The notes beneath the pieces were generated by a model, which saw only the letters and a list, made by a program, of their open reading frames with translations, was not told the origin of the DNA and did no database searches. From DATKGP01 sp035510775 (lineage in GTDB: Bacteria > Patescibacteriota > UBA1384 > 2-12-FULL-50-11), in NCBI GenBank assembly GCA_035510775.1, contig DATKGP010000056.1, positions 1 through 22,371 of the forward strand: a stretch of 22,371 nucleotides of DNA, written 5' to 3'. Positions 1-6,547 of this stretch are shown here, one piece after another. The translations under genes were made by a program, and so were the position numbers. Each line of letters opens with the position of its first letter. Within the stretch, counting starts at the first letter, position 1.

Positions 1-2
1 TC

Positions 3-1238
3 GACCGCTACGGCCGAATGACCGAGGAGACCGGTCCATATGCCGGCTTGAAAGTGGCTGAAGCTCGAGAAAAAATCATCGCTGATTTGGACAAGCTCGG
101 TTTAATTGAGAAAATTACCGACTATGCTCTTCGCCAGCCGGTCAGCGAACGGAGCGGCGCCGTCATCGAGCCGCAGCCTTCAACCCAGTGGTTTATGAAA
201 GTCACTGACCTTAAAGACCAGGCGACTAAGGTCGTCAAGGACGGTCAAATCAAGTTCTACCCCAAATCTTTGGAGAAGATTTACTTCAACTGGATGAAAA
301 ACCTCCACGACTGGTGCATCTCGCGCCAGCTCTGGTGGGGGCACGAGATACCCGCTTTTTACTGCGCAAAAAGCGGGCAAACTAAAAACCAAAAACTAGA
401 AACTAAAAACTTCATCGTAGCCATAAAAAAACCAGACAAATGCCCGTTTTGTGGTGAGTGCGAGATGGTTCAAGATGCCGATGTTTTAGATACTTGGTTT
501 TCCTCTGGCCTGTGGCCGTTCTCCACTTTGGGCTGGCCAAATTCTGACGCTCCAGACCTGAAAAAGTTTTTCCCAACAACTCTAATGGAAACCGCCGCCG
601 ATATTATCTTCTTCTGGGTCGCCCGAATGATAATGATGAGTTTGGCTTTGACCGAGCAAGTTCCTTTCAAGGAAGTTTACTTCCACGGCCTGGTTCTCGA
701 CGAGCAGGGTAAAAAAATGAGCAAGAGCAAAGGCAACGCCGCCGACCCGCTGATTCTAATCGATAAATACGGCGCCGACGCCTTGCGAATGAGTTTAATC
801 GGCGGGACAGCGATGGGTCTGCCGCAGCGTTTCAGCGAGCAAAAAGTTTTAAAGTACCGTAATTTTGTGACCAAAATCTGGAATGCCAGCCGGTTCGTCG
901 CCCTAACCTGCGAGGGCGCCAAGACCGAGATGCCAAAAAAACTCGATAAAACCGAAGTGGCGTTTTTCAAGGCGCTAGACAAACTGGAAGCCGACAACCT
1001 AACGCTCTTTACCAAATACCAACTTGGTTTGGCCTTGGAAGAATTGTACGAATTTTCCTGGCACGGGTTTGCCGACAAGTTTTTGGAATACGAGAAGAAA
1101 AAGATTAGCGAAGTGTCCGAAGCCGATAAGGCGCAGGACACCAAGTCGGCGTTATTGGTCGCGCTCGACCGCCAGCTAAAATTGCTCTCCGATTTCGCCC
1201 CGTTCGTCACCGCCGAGATTGCCAAGGAGATGTTCTAA
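3..1238 (+). CDS. valS: Valyl-tRNA synthetase, C-terminal part (5' end outside window)
   Basis: Class I aminoacyl-tRNA synthetase that charges tRNA(Val) in the cytoplasm. The frame is open from base 3, so the HIGH motif and first part of the catalytic domain lie upstream of the window. Visible ValRS landmarks in order: the editing/catalytic junction GAVIEPQPSTQWF, the stretch WCISRQLWWGHEIPAFYC, a zinc-knuckle-like CPFCGEC, DVLDTWFSSGLWPF, and the KMSKS loop (bases 714-728) followed by GNAADPLILIDKYGADALR. After this comes a helical anticodon-binding domain. The protein stops at FAPFVTAEIAKEMF, about where the family normally continues into the end of the anticodon domain and a coiled-coil arm, so the C terminus is short. 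I found no ValRS-like continuation in other frames, so this looks natural rather than a frameshift. The stop overlaps the next start by one base (TAATG). An A-rich repeat insertion at 351-410 is described separately. Confidence 0.95.
   Translation, partial: DRYGRMTEETGPYAGLKVAEAREKIIADLDKLGLIEKITDYALRQPVSERSGAVIEPQPSTQWFMKVTDLKDQATKVVKDGQIKFYPKSLEKIYFNWMKNLHDWCISRQLWWGHEIPAFYCAKSGQTKNQKLETKNFIVAIKKPDKCPFCGECEMVQDADVLDTWFSSGLWPFSTLGWPNSDAPDLKKFFPTTLMETAADIIFFWVARMIMMSLALTEQVPFKEVYFHGLVLDEQGKKMSKSKGNAADPLILIDKYGADALRMSLIGGTAMGLPQRFSEQKVLKYRNFVTKIWNASRFVALTCEGAKTEMPKKLDKTEVAFFKALDKLEADNLTLFTKYQLGLALEELYEFSWHGFADKFLEYEKKKISEVSEADKAQDTKSALLVALDRQLKLLSDFAPFVTAEIAKEMF
351..410. repeat. In-frame stem-loop plus AAACTAAAAAC direct repeats inside valS
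   Basis: Bases 351-360 (CCCGCTTTTT) and 368-377 (AAAAAGCGGG) form a perfect 10-bp inverted repeat with a 7-base loop. The 11-mer AAACTAAAAAC then occurs at 379-389 and 400-410, with a related CCAAAAACTAG between. The block encodes AKSGQTKNQKLETKN in the variable zinc-ribbon loop of ValRS and keeps the frame. It resembles in-frame palindromic/AT-rich insertions known from other reduced genomes. That it is a mobile or dispersed repeat is inference from one copy. Confidence 0.6.
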
Positions 1239-1603
1239 TGCACGGCCGGATTTGGTTTTACTTGGCCGCCATCATTATTATTGCCGGGCTTGTCTGCTAC
1301 TACGAGGCCGTCAAGAACAGAACCAGCCGCCAGGTGGCGACGTTGGAACGGGCCGGTGTCCAGGACCAAAAAGATCAACTGGCCAGTTACTTACAAAAAC
1401 AGACCGACGCCTATAAGGTCATCAGCCTGGCCAAACAGATGAAAAATGCCTCACCGGATTTAATCGAGATGATGGCCGACCGAGCCTACCAGCTCGACCC
1501 GACCAACCGCGACGTTGTCTTACTCTCCAGCGCCTTCCATCCCGAACTAAAAAGCCAGGTTCTCAAACTCGACCCGCTTTACGGCAGCCCCGCCAGTAAC
1601 TAG
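1238..1603 (+). CDS. Small membrane-anchored protein of unknown function
   Basis: 121 residues. Residues 7-22 (FYLAAIIIIAGLVCYY) form one N-terminal membrane helix after a short basic start, so the rest is probably extracytoplasmic. The body is helical, and the section around ADRAYQLDPTNRDVVLLSS resembles a single degenerate TPR-type helix pair. Conserved family not recognised. The start is well supported: AAGGAG at 1224-1229 lies 8 nt upstream and the ATG overlaps the valS stop, so it is translationally coupled to valS. The last ~60 residues are soluble and end in a Pro/Ser-rich tail. No catalytic motif is visible. Confidence 0.8.
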   Translation: MHGRIWFYLAAIIIIAGLVCYYEAVKNRTSRQVATLERAGVQDQKDQLASYLQKQTDAYKVISLAKQMKNASPDLIEMMADRAYQLDPTNRDVVLLSSAFHPELKSQVLKLDPLYGSPASN

Positions 1604-1610
1604 CGATTAG

Positions 1611-1635
1611 AAAAAGGTCGGCGTTTCCGCCGACC
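1611..1635 (-). terminator. Intrinsic terminator of the lipoprotein gene
   Basis: On the minus strand a perfect 8-bp GC-rich stem (GGTCGGCG / CGCCGACC, plus-strand arms 1616-1623 and 1628-1635) closes a GAAA tetraloop and is followed by TTTTT (complement of 1611-1615). It lies 13 bases after the stop codon of the minus-strand gene. On the plus strand there is no T-tract, so it is one-directional. Confidence 0.85.
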
Positions 1636-1647
1636 CCGGACAGAGTC

Positions 1648-2406
1648 CTAGATACCTTCAACCAACTGAACGATCCCGTTCTTCGCCTGCGTCTCGATGG
1701 TTCCCAGGTATGGGCCGCCGGACTTGGGACGAGGTCCTACCGTGATAGAGTTGACGTGCCCAACTTTCCAGTCAAACCCTGGATTGGTCTTGAGCGTCTC
1801 CTTACGCATCCCGTTTTCATCAATGGATGGCTCGGAGACGAACGGCCAGACCGAGCTGTGGTTCGTAATCGACACATCAACGCCGTTGAGAGTGCCAACG
1901 ATGTAGTACTCGTTATCACTCTCACAGGATGTTTTGGCGTAGAACTTCCTATCCTTGAGGCTGTCGATCAAGGTCGCGCAGTTGCTCCCAAGAGGAACGA
2001 AGTGCGCACCATCGAGATCGGGAAAAAAGGATACAGCCAACTCCCGAACTGAGCGCGACTCTTTGTCGCTGCCGGTTCCAAACTTTGCCGAGAGACTGAC
2101 TTGGACGTTCTTTTTCCCTGCGATTTGAATATCAACGGACGGCCACTCCCACAGAAGGTCGTTGCCCACCTTTATTGTCTGGGTGGGCACGCCGAACTCC
2201 TTCCGCAGTTCGTCACGGTCGACTCCGTGATAGCGCAAGAGCATTGCGCCGTATTGTACGTCTTCCTGTCTCGTTTCTTCCGAAGGCTTTATAGAATCGC
2301 TAACAAACTCTTTCTTTTGTGCCTCCGGCACAGTTTTCGTGGACGAGCAGGCAACGACGACAAGTGCGCCGATTGCAAAGGTAATGATGATTCGACTTAT
2401 TTTCAT
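1648..2406 (-). CDS. Predicted lipoprotein of unknown function
   Basis: 252 residues from the chosen ATG. Residues 1-20 are a lipoprotein signal peptide: MKIS, a hydrophobic core, then the lipobox VVAC with lipidated Cys20, followed by a Ser/Thr/Lys-rich linker. The frame stays open 36 codons upstream to 2514. The internal ATG is preferred because it begins the signal peptide, has GGGG 7 nt upstream, and lies ~22 nt downstream of a good promoter. The mature part contains RKEFGVPTQTIKVGNDLLWEWP, loosely like the small SmpA/OmlA-type fold, and otherwise mixed beta segments. Family not recognised. It is isolated: opposite in strand to both neighbours, with its own promoter and terminator, so probably a monocistronic cargo gene. 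It may have been acquired separately, but this is weak inference. Confidence 0.8.
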   Translation of the reverse strand: MKISRIIITFAIGALVVVACSSTKTVPEAQKKEFVSDSIKPSEETRQEDVQYGAMLLRYHGVDRDELRKEFGVPTQTIKVGNDLLWEWPSVDIQIAGKKNVQVSLSAKFGTGSDKESRSVRELAVSFFPDLDGAHFVPLGSNCATLIDSLKDRKFYAKTSCESDNEYYIVGTLNGVDVSITNHSSVWPFVSEPSIDENGMRKETLKTNPGFDWKVGHVNSITVGPRPKSGGPYLGTIETQAKNGIVQLVEGI

Positions 2407-2434
2407 GTTCACACCCCGAACAGATGACGAGGCA

Positions 2435-2463
2435 ATTGTATCAGTTTTTATTGAGAAAGTCAG
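2435..2463 (-). promoter_or_regulatory. Sigma70-type promoter for the lipoprotein gene
   Basis: Read on the minus strand: CTGACT (-35, 2458-2463), a 17-bp spacer, TACAAT (-10, 2435-2440) preceded by TGA, an extended -10 element. The predicted start is near 2428, giving a ~22-nt leader to the ATG at 2406. Confidence 0.65.
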
Positions 2464-2529
2464 TATATCTTGCAACAAAATAGGACGGCTCCTCGGATAG
2501 CCGCCCACCAGCAACCAACTTCGGTTTTC

Positions 2530-2549
2530 GTATACAATATATTGTATAC
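2530..2549. promoter_or_regulatory. Perfect 20-bp palindrome, probable operator upstream of the XRE gene
   Basis: The half-site GTATACAATA is followed immediately by its exact reverse complement TATTGTATAC. It lies 13 bp upstream of the XRE start codon and overlaps the only -10-like hexamers there (TACAAT 2533-2538, TATACT 2545-2550). A near-copy lies at 2961-2980. Binding by the neighbouring HTH protein is inferred from position and symmetry. Confidence 0.75.
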
Positions 2550-2561
2550 TGGAGTTAGGAG

Positions 2562-2897
2562 ATGAAGGTTAAAAAATATAAATACATTAAAGTCGGCGGA
2601 TCGAAGTTGGTGAAGAAGCGCACTCTTCGTGTCAAGCTCAAAGAGCCCATTATCACCCAGGATACTCGGCCACTTCCTCAAAAACCTAGCCAAGTTAAAT
2701 GGTTCGGCGAGTTGGCCGAAAAGTTGCGAGCTACACGGCTGAATAAAGGTTTAACTCAAGCCCAGCTGGCCAAGAGCGTCGGCTCAACGCAGGGGTTTAT
2801 TTCTAGTCTAGAAAACAAGCGAGCCAACCCATCGGTTGAAACGCTAGATAAAATTGCTAGCAAATTAGGTTTGAAAATTACTGTCTCCATTGGATAA
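2562..2897 (+). CDS. XRE (Cro/C1-type) helix-turn-helix transcriptional regulator
   Basis: 111 residues. Residues 1-45 are strongly basic (KVKKYKYIKV, LVKKRTLRVKLK) with no recognised domain. Residues ~54-106 form a canonical five-helix Cro/C1 HTH: LRATRLNKGLTQAQLAKSVG, STQGFISSLENKRANPSVETL, then DKIASKLGLKI. GGAG at 2551-2554 lies 7 nt upstream of the ATG, and a perfect palindrome lies immediately before that, suggesting self-regulation. HTH proteins of this size often act as antitoxins (HigA type), but no toxin-sized ORF pairs with it: upstream is a divergent lipoprotein and downstream is a ~290-bp leader to the T4SS operon. A second copy of the palindrome after the gene makes regulation of that operon the best guess. 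No terminator is seen after it. Confidence 0.9.
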   Translation: MKVKKYKYIKVGGSKLVKKRTLRVKLKEPIITQDTRPLPQKPSQVKWFGELAEKLRATRLNKGLTQAQLAKSVGSTQGFISSLENKRANPSVETLDKIASKLGLKITVSIG

Positions 2898-2953
2898 CTT
2901 GCGACCGTCTACCATCACAACCATATCCTCACTTGATTTCTATTAGGATTCTA

Positions 2954-2987
2954 AACCACCTTATATAATATATTGTATACGGTGGTT
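2954..2987. promoter_or_regulatory. Second operator-like palindrome with embedded -10, at the head of the T4SS leader
   Basis: A 34-bp imperfect palindrome (15 of 17 pairs): arms AACCACC (2954-2960) and GGTGGTT (2981-2987) flank a core, 2961-2980, that matches the 2530-2549 palindrome at 18 of 20 bases. The core holds a perfect TATAAT (2964-2969). No good -35 is seen 17 bp upstream (TATTAG), so a promoter here would be activator-dependent or weak. This would place transcription start near 2975, ~215 nt before the VirB6-like gene. Confidence 0.65.
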
Positions 2988-3189
2988 GAAAGGCTTCTTT
3001 AAGGTAGGGGCAACGTTCATCCATCTCTCTACGGAAGTATAAAAAATGCGGGTCGGTTGTTAGCCACGGCAACCACCTCCTTTTTTGGTTTGTTAACGTG
3101 CGGCCGCATTTTAGCTCCCCCTGACTTCAATATCAATACCCGACGAGCGCAAAGTTGCGCGCCAAGTGAACTGGCCGTAAAGTGATGTT
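2981..3189 (+). other. Structured leader region before the T4SS operon (no gene)
   Basis: No coding region is convincing here. Several complementary segments are visible: GGTGGTTG (2981-2988) with CAACCACC (3070-3077), the latter followed by TCC and six T (3081-3086); GGTTG (3055-3059) with CAACC (3070-3074); AAAATGCGG (3043-3051) with CCGCATTTT (3104-3112); and GCGCAA/TTGCGC (3147-3160). Because CAACCACC can pair with two different partners, alternative folds, one terminator-like, are possible. A five-codon mini-ORF (ATG 3046, stop 3061-3063, M-R-V-G-C) with GGAAG upstream lies inside. No known riboswitch consensus was recognised. Confidence 0.4.
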
Positions 3190-6100
3190 ATGAGAGGGGC
3201 ACGAAAATGGTTGAGCCTTGTGTTTGGTGTGGGGGTGATTTTAGTGTCGGCCTCTTCTTTCTTGCTAACGGCTAGGCCTGTTTATGCCGATACTTATTCC
3301 AGAGAACAAGTCGAAGCCTGGTTTGGCATTCAATCGAATTCCACGGGCGAAGGTCCAGACATTGATGGAGTTCGGATTAATGTGCCAGACAAGAAAGGGA
3401 TCCCACCTACTGCCATTATTCCCGGAGACCCCAACCTCGGCCGACCGCTACTAAACTTTAAGCTTATCGCCGTTGACGCTGAAGGAGATGCGGCACACAC
3501 CAACAAAACTTGGTACACGTTCCAAGCCTATCAATCCGATGGAACACCAGTTAATAATCTTTACTTTTCCGTCAGCGACAAGGATGACACTAATTTTGTC
3601 TACGCTACTAATGCCGGCAGGGTTAAGCGTGGCCAAACCGACATGCTCGATACCACTGGTACTGCCGCAAGCACCTCCGACAGTCTAGAACTCGATAGAG
3701 CTACTACGAGTAGCGGTGGCCTCTCTGACGATATCGGTACTTTGGCAGCACATGTCATGAACGTTCCAAAAAACGACACTTTAGACTGCACCGATTCCGG
3801 CGGCGTACTTCAAACGGGCCCGTCAGATGTAATAGGCAACGATCAGGTTTCGGCAGACAAAGTTTCTCGATTTAGCAGCGGCGGCAGCGAAGACCTGAAA
3901 GACCTCAATAGTGACTGCGTTAACTCCGGCTCTAACGGTTGGCTCCAGTACTGGGGAATAACGGACATAAATACCATAGGCGGTGGATGTGGCCTAGGTC
4001 TTACCCAACTAATTCAAGGAGATATTACCGGGATAATAACCAAAACCGTTGCCTGCTTCGTTCAAAATGTCGTCAATACCATTCTCCCCCAAGCTACCGA
4101 CACTTCTAAGGGTTTAGCCACGGCAACTGACGGGCTTGAGACAAAGCTAAAAGACCCTAGCAATGGGCTGGTTCTAGGCTGGAAGTATAGCCTAGGCATG
4201 ATTGACGTTGTTGTTATTCTGGCGCTGCTAGCCATTGCCTTTGCCAATATTTTTCACCTCAATATTAATACCTATACCGCCAAGAAAGCTTTGCCAGGAC
4301 TTGTCCTCGGTGTAATCGGTGCCAATGCCAGTTTGTTAATAGTTAGGTTTATCCTCGATGTCGTTCAAGCCTTGATGGCCTGGGCATATGAGATAGCCGG
4401 GGTTAAGAACTTAGGCGAGATGGTTGGCGAGTTTATTCGCATGCTGGGCGGTTCCGTTCAAAGCTTTAATTTCCTCAATTATGTCGCAGCATTCTTTATG
4501 CTTTTCATCCTTATTTTTGCCGTGGTTTACTTTATTGTCCTAATCATCGGCTTTGCCTTTGCTCTGATTAAACGGTTGGTTTATCTGTACTTTTTGATAA
4601 TCGTCGCCCCGTTGGCGTTTATCTGTTACGGTTTACCCGGCGCCCAACAGTGGTTTACCAAGTGGTGGGACTTTTTTCTCCGGCAGGCTTTCGTCTTACC
4701 AATTATCTATTTCGCCGTTGCTTTTTATATCAAACTCGGTAAGGCCTTTGGATTCGGAGGCTTGTCGGTTCTTAATACCAGCACCGTTCCACCGGCCTCC
4801 GACCTACTTCTGGTGGCCGTATTTTTCATCGGCGCAACCTTAATTCTTAAACTTCCTGGCGCCATCACCAAGGGCACCATCGACGTGGCCAACGCCGCCA
4901 AACGGGCCCTCGGTATGGCTAAGAGCGCTCCGACCGCAACTTGGGGTCCTGGGCAACGTGGGGCGGGAATGATGAAAAAACGAAACGCAGACCTGGAAGC
5001 GTCTTTGATGAATAGGGCTAGGAACGCTACGACACAGGCAGAATATAATAGGCTAATGGATAGAGCGGTGAGAGCTGGCATAAAGAAAGAACGCTGGGGA
5101 ACAGCAGTAAACGCATCCGGAGCAGCCCGTGGCCGAGCATATACCGTACTTAACCCCGATAAGACCATCGCTCCTTGGTGGCAGGCTCGAACAGCAGCCG
5201 AAGAAAAGGGCAGTGCAAAAGAGGCTTCGAAGATAAATGTTGGACTTGGCAAGGGTCGTAATTTTAACATTTCAGATATAATCTCTGGTCGGGCTGGCGG
5301 TTACGCCGAAAAACAGGCAGCAGCGAGTAAAACAATGCGTGAAGATGTCGCCTCCCCTCAAGAGGCGTACGATGAAGCTTCGGCAGGACATGATATCATT
5401 AACGCCGCGGAAAAATATATGACCCAGAAAGGTATGGACCCGACGGCAAAGATGAAGTTCCGCGCTCGTCTGGCAGGCGCCAAAAAAGAGGATAAGATGG
5501 CCGAAATAAAAGACGAGATCAGGAAGGCCGGTATAGATGTCCCCAATGTCGGACTCTATGGCGAAGGAATGGCCAAAGGGTTTTATGAGTACATTGTTAA
5601 AGAATCTCGGAAATCGCGAGTACCACAATACGACGAGCAGAATCAGCGAATTGAAGAATGGCTGGGCGGAGGTGGTGGACCGGGTGGTGGTACACCGTTT
5701 GGTCAAGGCGGGGCAACGCCGGTCAACATTGTCGGCTCAGTACCGCTTCCGACGCTATCTCCAGAAGGTGAGAGCCTGGCCAGCAGAGTCTTTGAACACG
5801 CCCAGTCACTTAAGACAAACTTGGATAGTGATTTGTTAGATCAATTGGGAGGTAAAATTCTTGAACTTAATAATCCGGAAGCTGTAGCTAATTTGACTGG
5901 AAAAGATGCCGAAGGACTTAGGAGCGACCTGACTTCGCTTCTCAATACCGAGCACGCTGGGACAGCCGCCCTCGTCAGTAGAATTCAACAGGCCAACGGG
6001 CAAGATCTCAAGGGTCTGGCTGATACGTTGTCAATGGCCGTCAGTAGTGGCGGCAATATGGACAATATTCGCCAGGTAGTCGCCAGTGCCGGGCAACGGA

Positions 6101-6543
6101 ATGACGTCATCAACGACATCAACGGCAAATTCGACGAAACTAAATTAGCCGCTCTAATAAATGGTCCCCAAGAAGAAATGACCAAGAGCTTGGGTGAGCA
6201 TTTTGATAAACTAAACCAGACACTTGATAAGCCTCGCGATCAGATCGGCGGCAAAGATCAGGCAATAAGAGCTGTAGTTGATGAGCTGAAAAATGCCATT
6301 TCAGGCAAGGGACCACGAAGCTTCAGTAGCATCGCTAATAATATGGGGAGCACCATGGCTAAGCATATGGGTGTCGCCCAACTGAGCGTCGGCCAGCAAA
6401 TTGCCCAAGCTGCTGCGAACCAACCCGATGTAATAATAAATCAGCCGCCAGCGGCTGGCCCGACCCCGCTCGCACAAACGCCTGAACCACCGGTCGAACC
6501 CCCTTCTCCGCCGACCACGCCACCGGCGGGCAGTTCAGTTTAA
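3190..6543 (+). CDS. VirB6/TrbL-like polytopic membrane protein of a type IV secretion system
   Basis: 1117 residues. Residues 1-33 are a signal peptide ending in PVYA before DTYSREQ. Residues 34-330 form an exported domain with several Cys (DCTDSGG, SDCVNSG, GGGCGLG). Residues ~333-560 hold about seven membrane helices (IDVVVILALLAIAFANIF; LVLGVIGANASLLIVRFIL; a long hydrophobic run 430-490; VLPIIYFAVAFYIKLG; LLLVAVFFIGATLIL), the pattern of VirB6/TrbL inner-membrane channel proteins. Residues ~570-820 are charged and Ala-rich with helical/coiled segments, then a Gly-rich hinge (826-834), another helical region, and a Pro-rich tail (~1080-1117). Far longer than typical VirB6 (~300-400). There is no clear Shine-Dalgarno site before the ATG, and a long leader lies upstream. 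First gene of the T4SS operon, with prgI and virB4 downstream. Family call by topology and neighbourhood; the C-terminal half is of unknown function. Confidence 0.85.
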   Translation: MRGARKWLSLVFGVGVILVSASSFLLTARPVYADTYSREQVEAWFGIQSNSTGEGPDIDGVRINVPDKKGIPPTAIIPGDPNLGRPLLNFKLIAVDAEGDAAHTNKTWYTFQAYQSDGTPVNNLYFSVSDKDDTNFVYATNAGRVKRGQTDMLDTTGTAASTSDSLELDRATTSSGGLSDDIGTLAAHVMNVPKNDTLDCTDSGGVLQTGPSDVIGNDQVSADKVSRFSSGGSEDLKDLNSDCVNSGSNGWLQYWGITDINTIGGGCGLGLTQLIQGDITGIITKTVACFVQNVVNTILPQATDTSKGLATATDGLETKLKDPSNGLVLGWKYSLGMIDVVVILALLAIAFANIFHLNINTYTAKKALPGLVLGVIGANASLLIVRFILDVVQALMAWAYEIAGVKNLGEMVGEFIRMLGGSVQSFNFLNYVAAFFMLFILIFAVVYFIVLIIGFAFALIKRLVYLYFLIIVAPLAFICYGLPGAQQWFTKWWDFFLRQAFVLPIIYFAVAFYIKLGKAFGFGGLSVLNTSTVPPASDLLLVAVFFIGATLILKLPGAITKGTIDVANAAKRALGMAKSAPTATWGPGQRGAGMMKKRNADLEASLMNRARNATTQAEYNRLMDRAVRAGIKKERWGTAVNASGAARGRAYTVLNPDKTIAPWWQARTAAEEKGSAKEASKINVGLGKGRNFNISDIISGRAGGYAEKQAAASKTMREDVASPQEAYDEASAGHDIINAAEKYMTQKGMDPTAKMKFRARLAGAKKEDKMAEIKDEIRKAGIDVPNVGLYGEGMAKGFYEYIVKESRKSRVPQYDEQNQRIEEWLGGGGGPGGGTPFGQGGATPVNIVGSVPLPTLSPEGESLASRVFEHAQSLKTNLDSDLLDQLGGKILELNNPEAVANLTGKDAEGLRSDLTSLLNTEHAGTAALVSRIQQANGQDLKGLADTLSMAVSSGGNMDNIRQVVASAGQRNDVINDINGKFDETKLAALINGPQEEMTKSLGEHFDKLNQTLDKPRDQIGGKDQAIRAVVDELKNAISGKGPRSFSSIANNMGSTMAKHMGVAQLSVGQQIAQAAANQPDVIINQPPAAGPTPLAQTPEPPVEPPSPPTTPPAGSSV

Positions 6544-6547
6544 TTAG

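Noticed and set aside
677..1225. Long minus-strand ORF (182 codons) opposite valS
   Set aside because: Shadow of valS: the plus-strand frame carries KMSKS and other family motifs; the minus translation is Ser/Ala-rich with no domain.
2484..2505. Hairpin GACGGCT / AGCCGCC in the lipoprotein-XRE intergenic region, T-rich on the minus strand afterwards
   Set aside because: One mismatched/wobble pair, and no gene upstream on the minus strand that it would terminate. Might block antisense transcription from the operator, but support is thin.
2460..2693. Minus-strand ORF overlapping the XRE promoter, considered as a toxin partner
   Set aside because: It spans the palindrome and the XRE coding start and has no toxin-like (RelE/HigB) motif; no toxin gene is adjacent, so no toxin-antitoxin pair is claimed.
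3039..3088. Minus-strand 12-codon leader peptide with AGGAGGTGGT and a GTG start
   Set aside because: The Shine-Dalgarno match is just the complement of the ACCACCTCCT segment in the leader; no gene follows on that strand.
4725..5706. Minus-strand ORFs of 181 and 144 codons opposite the VirB6-like gene
   Set aside because: No ribosome binding site or recognisable motif; the plus-strand frame is continuous through the region.
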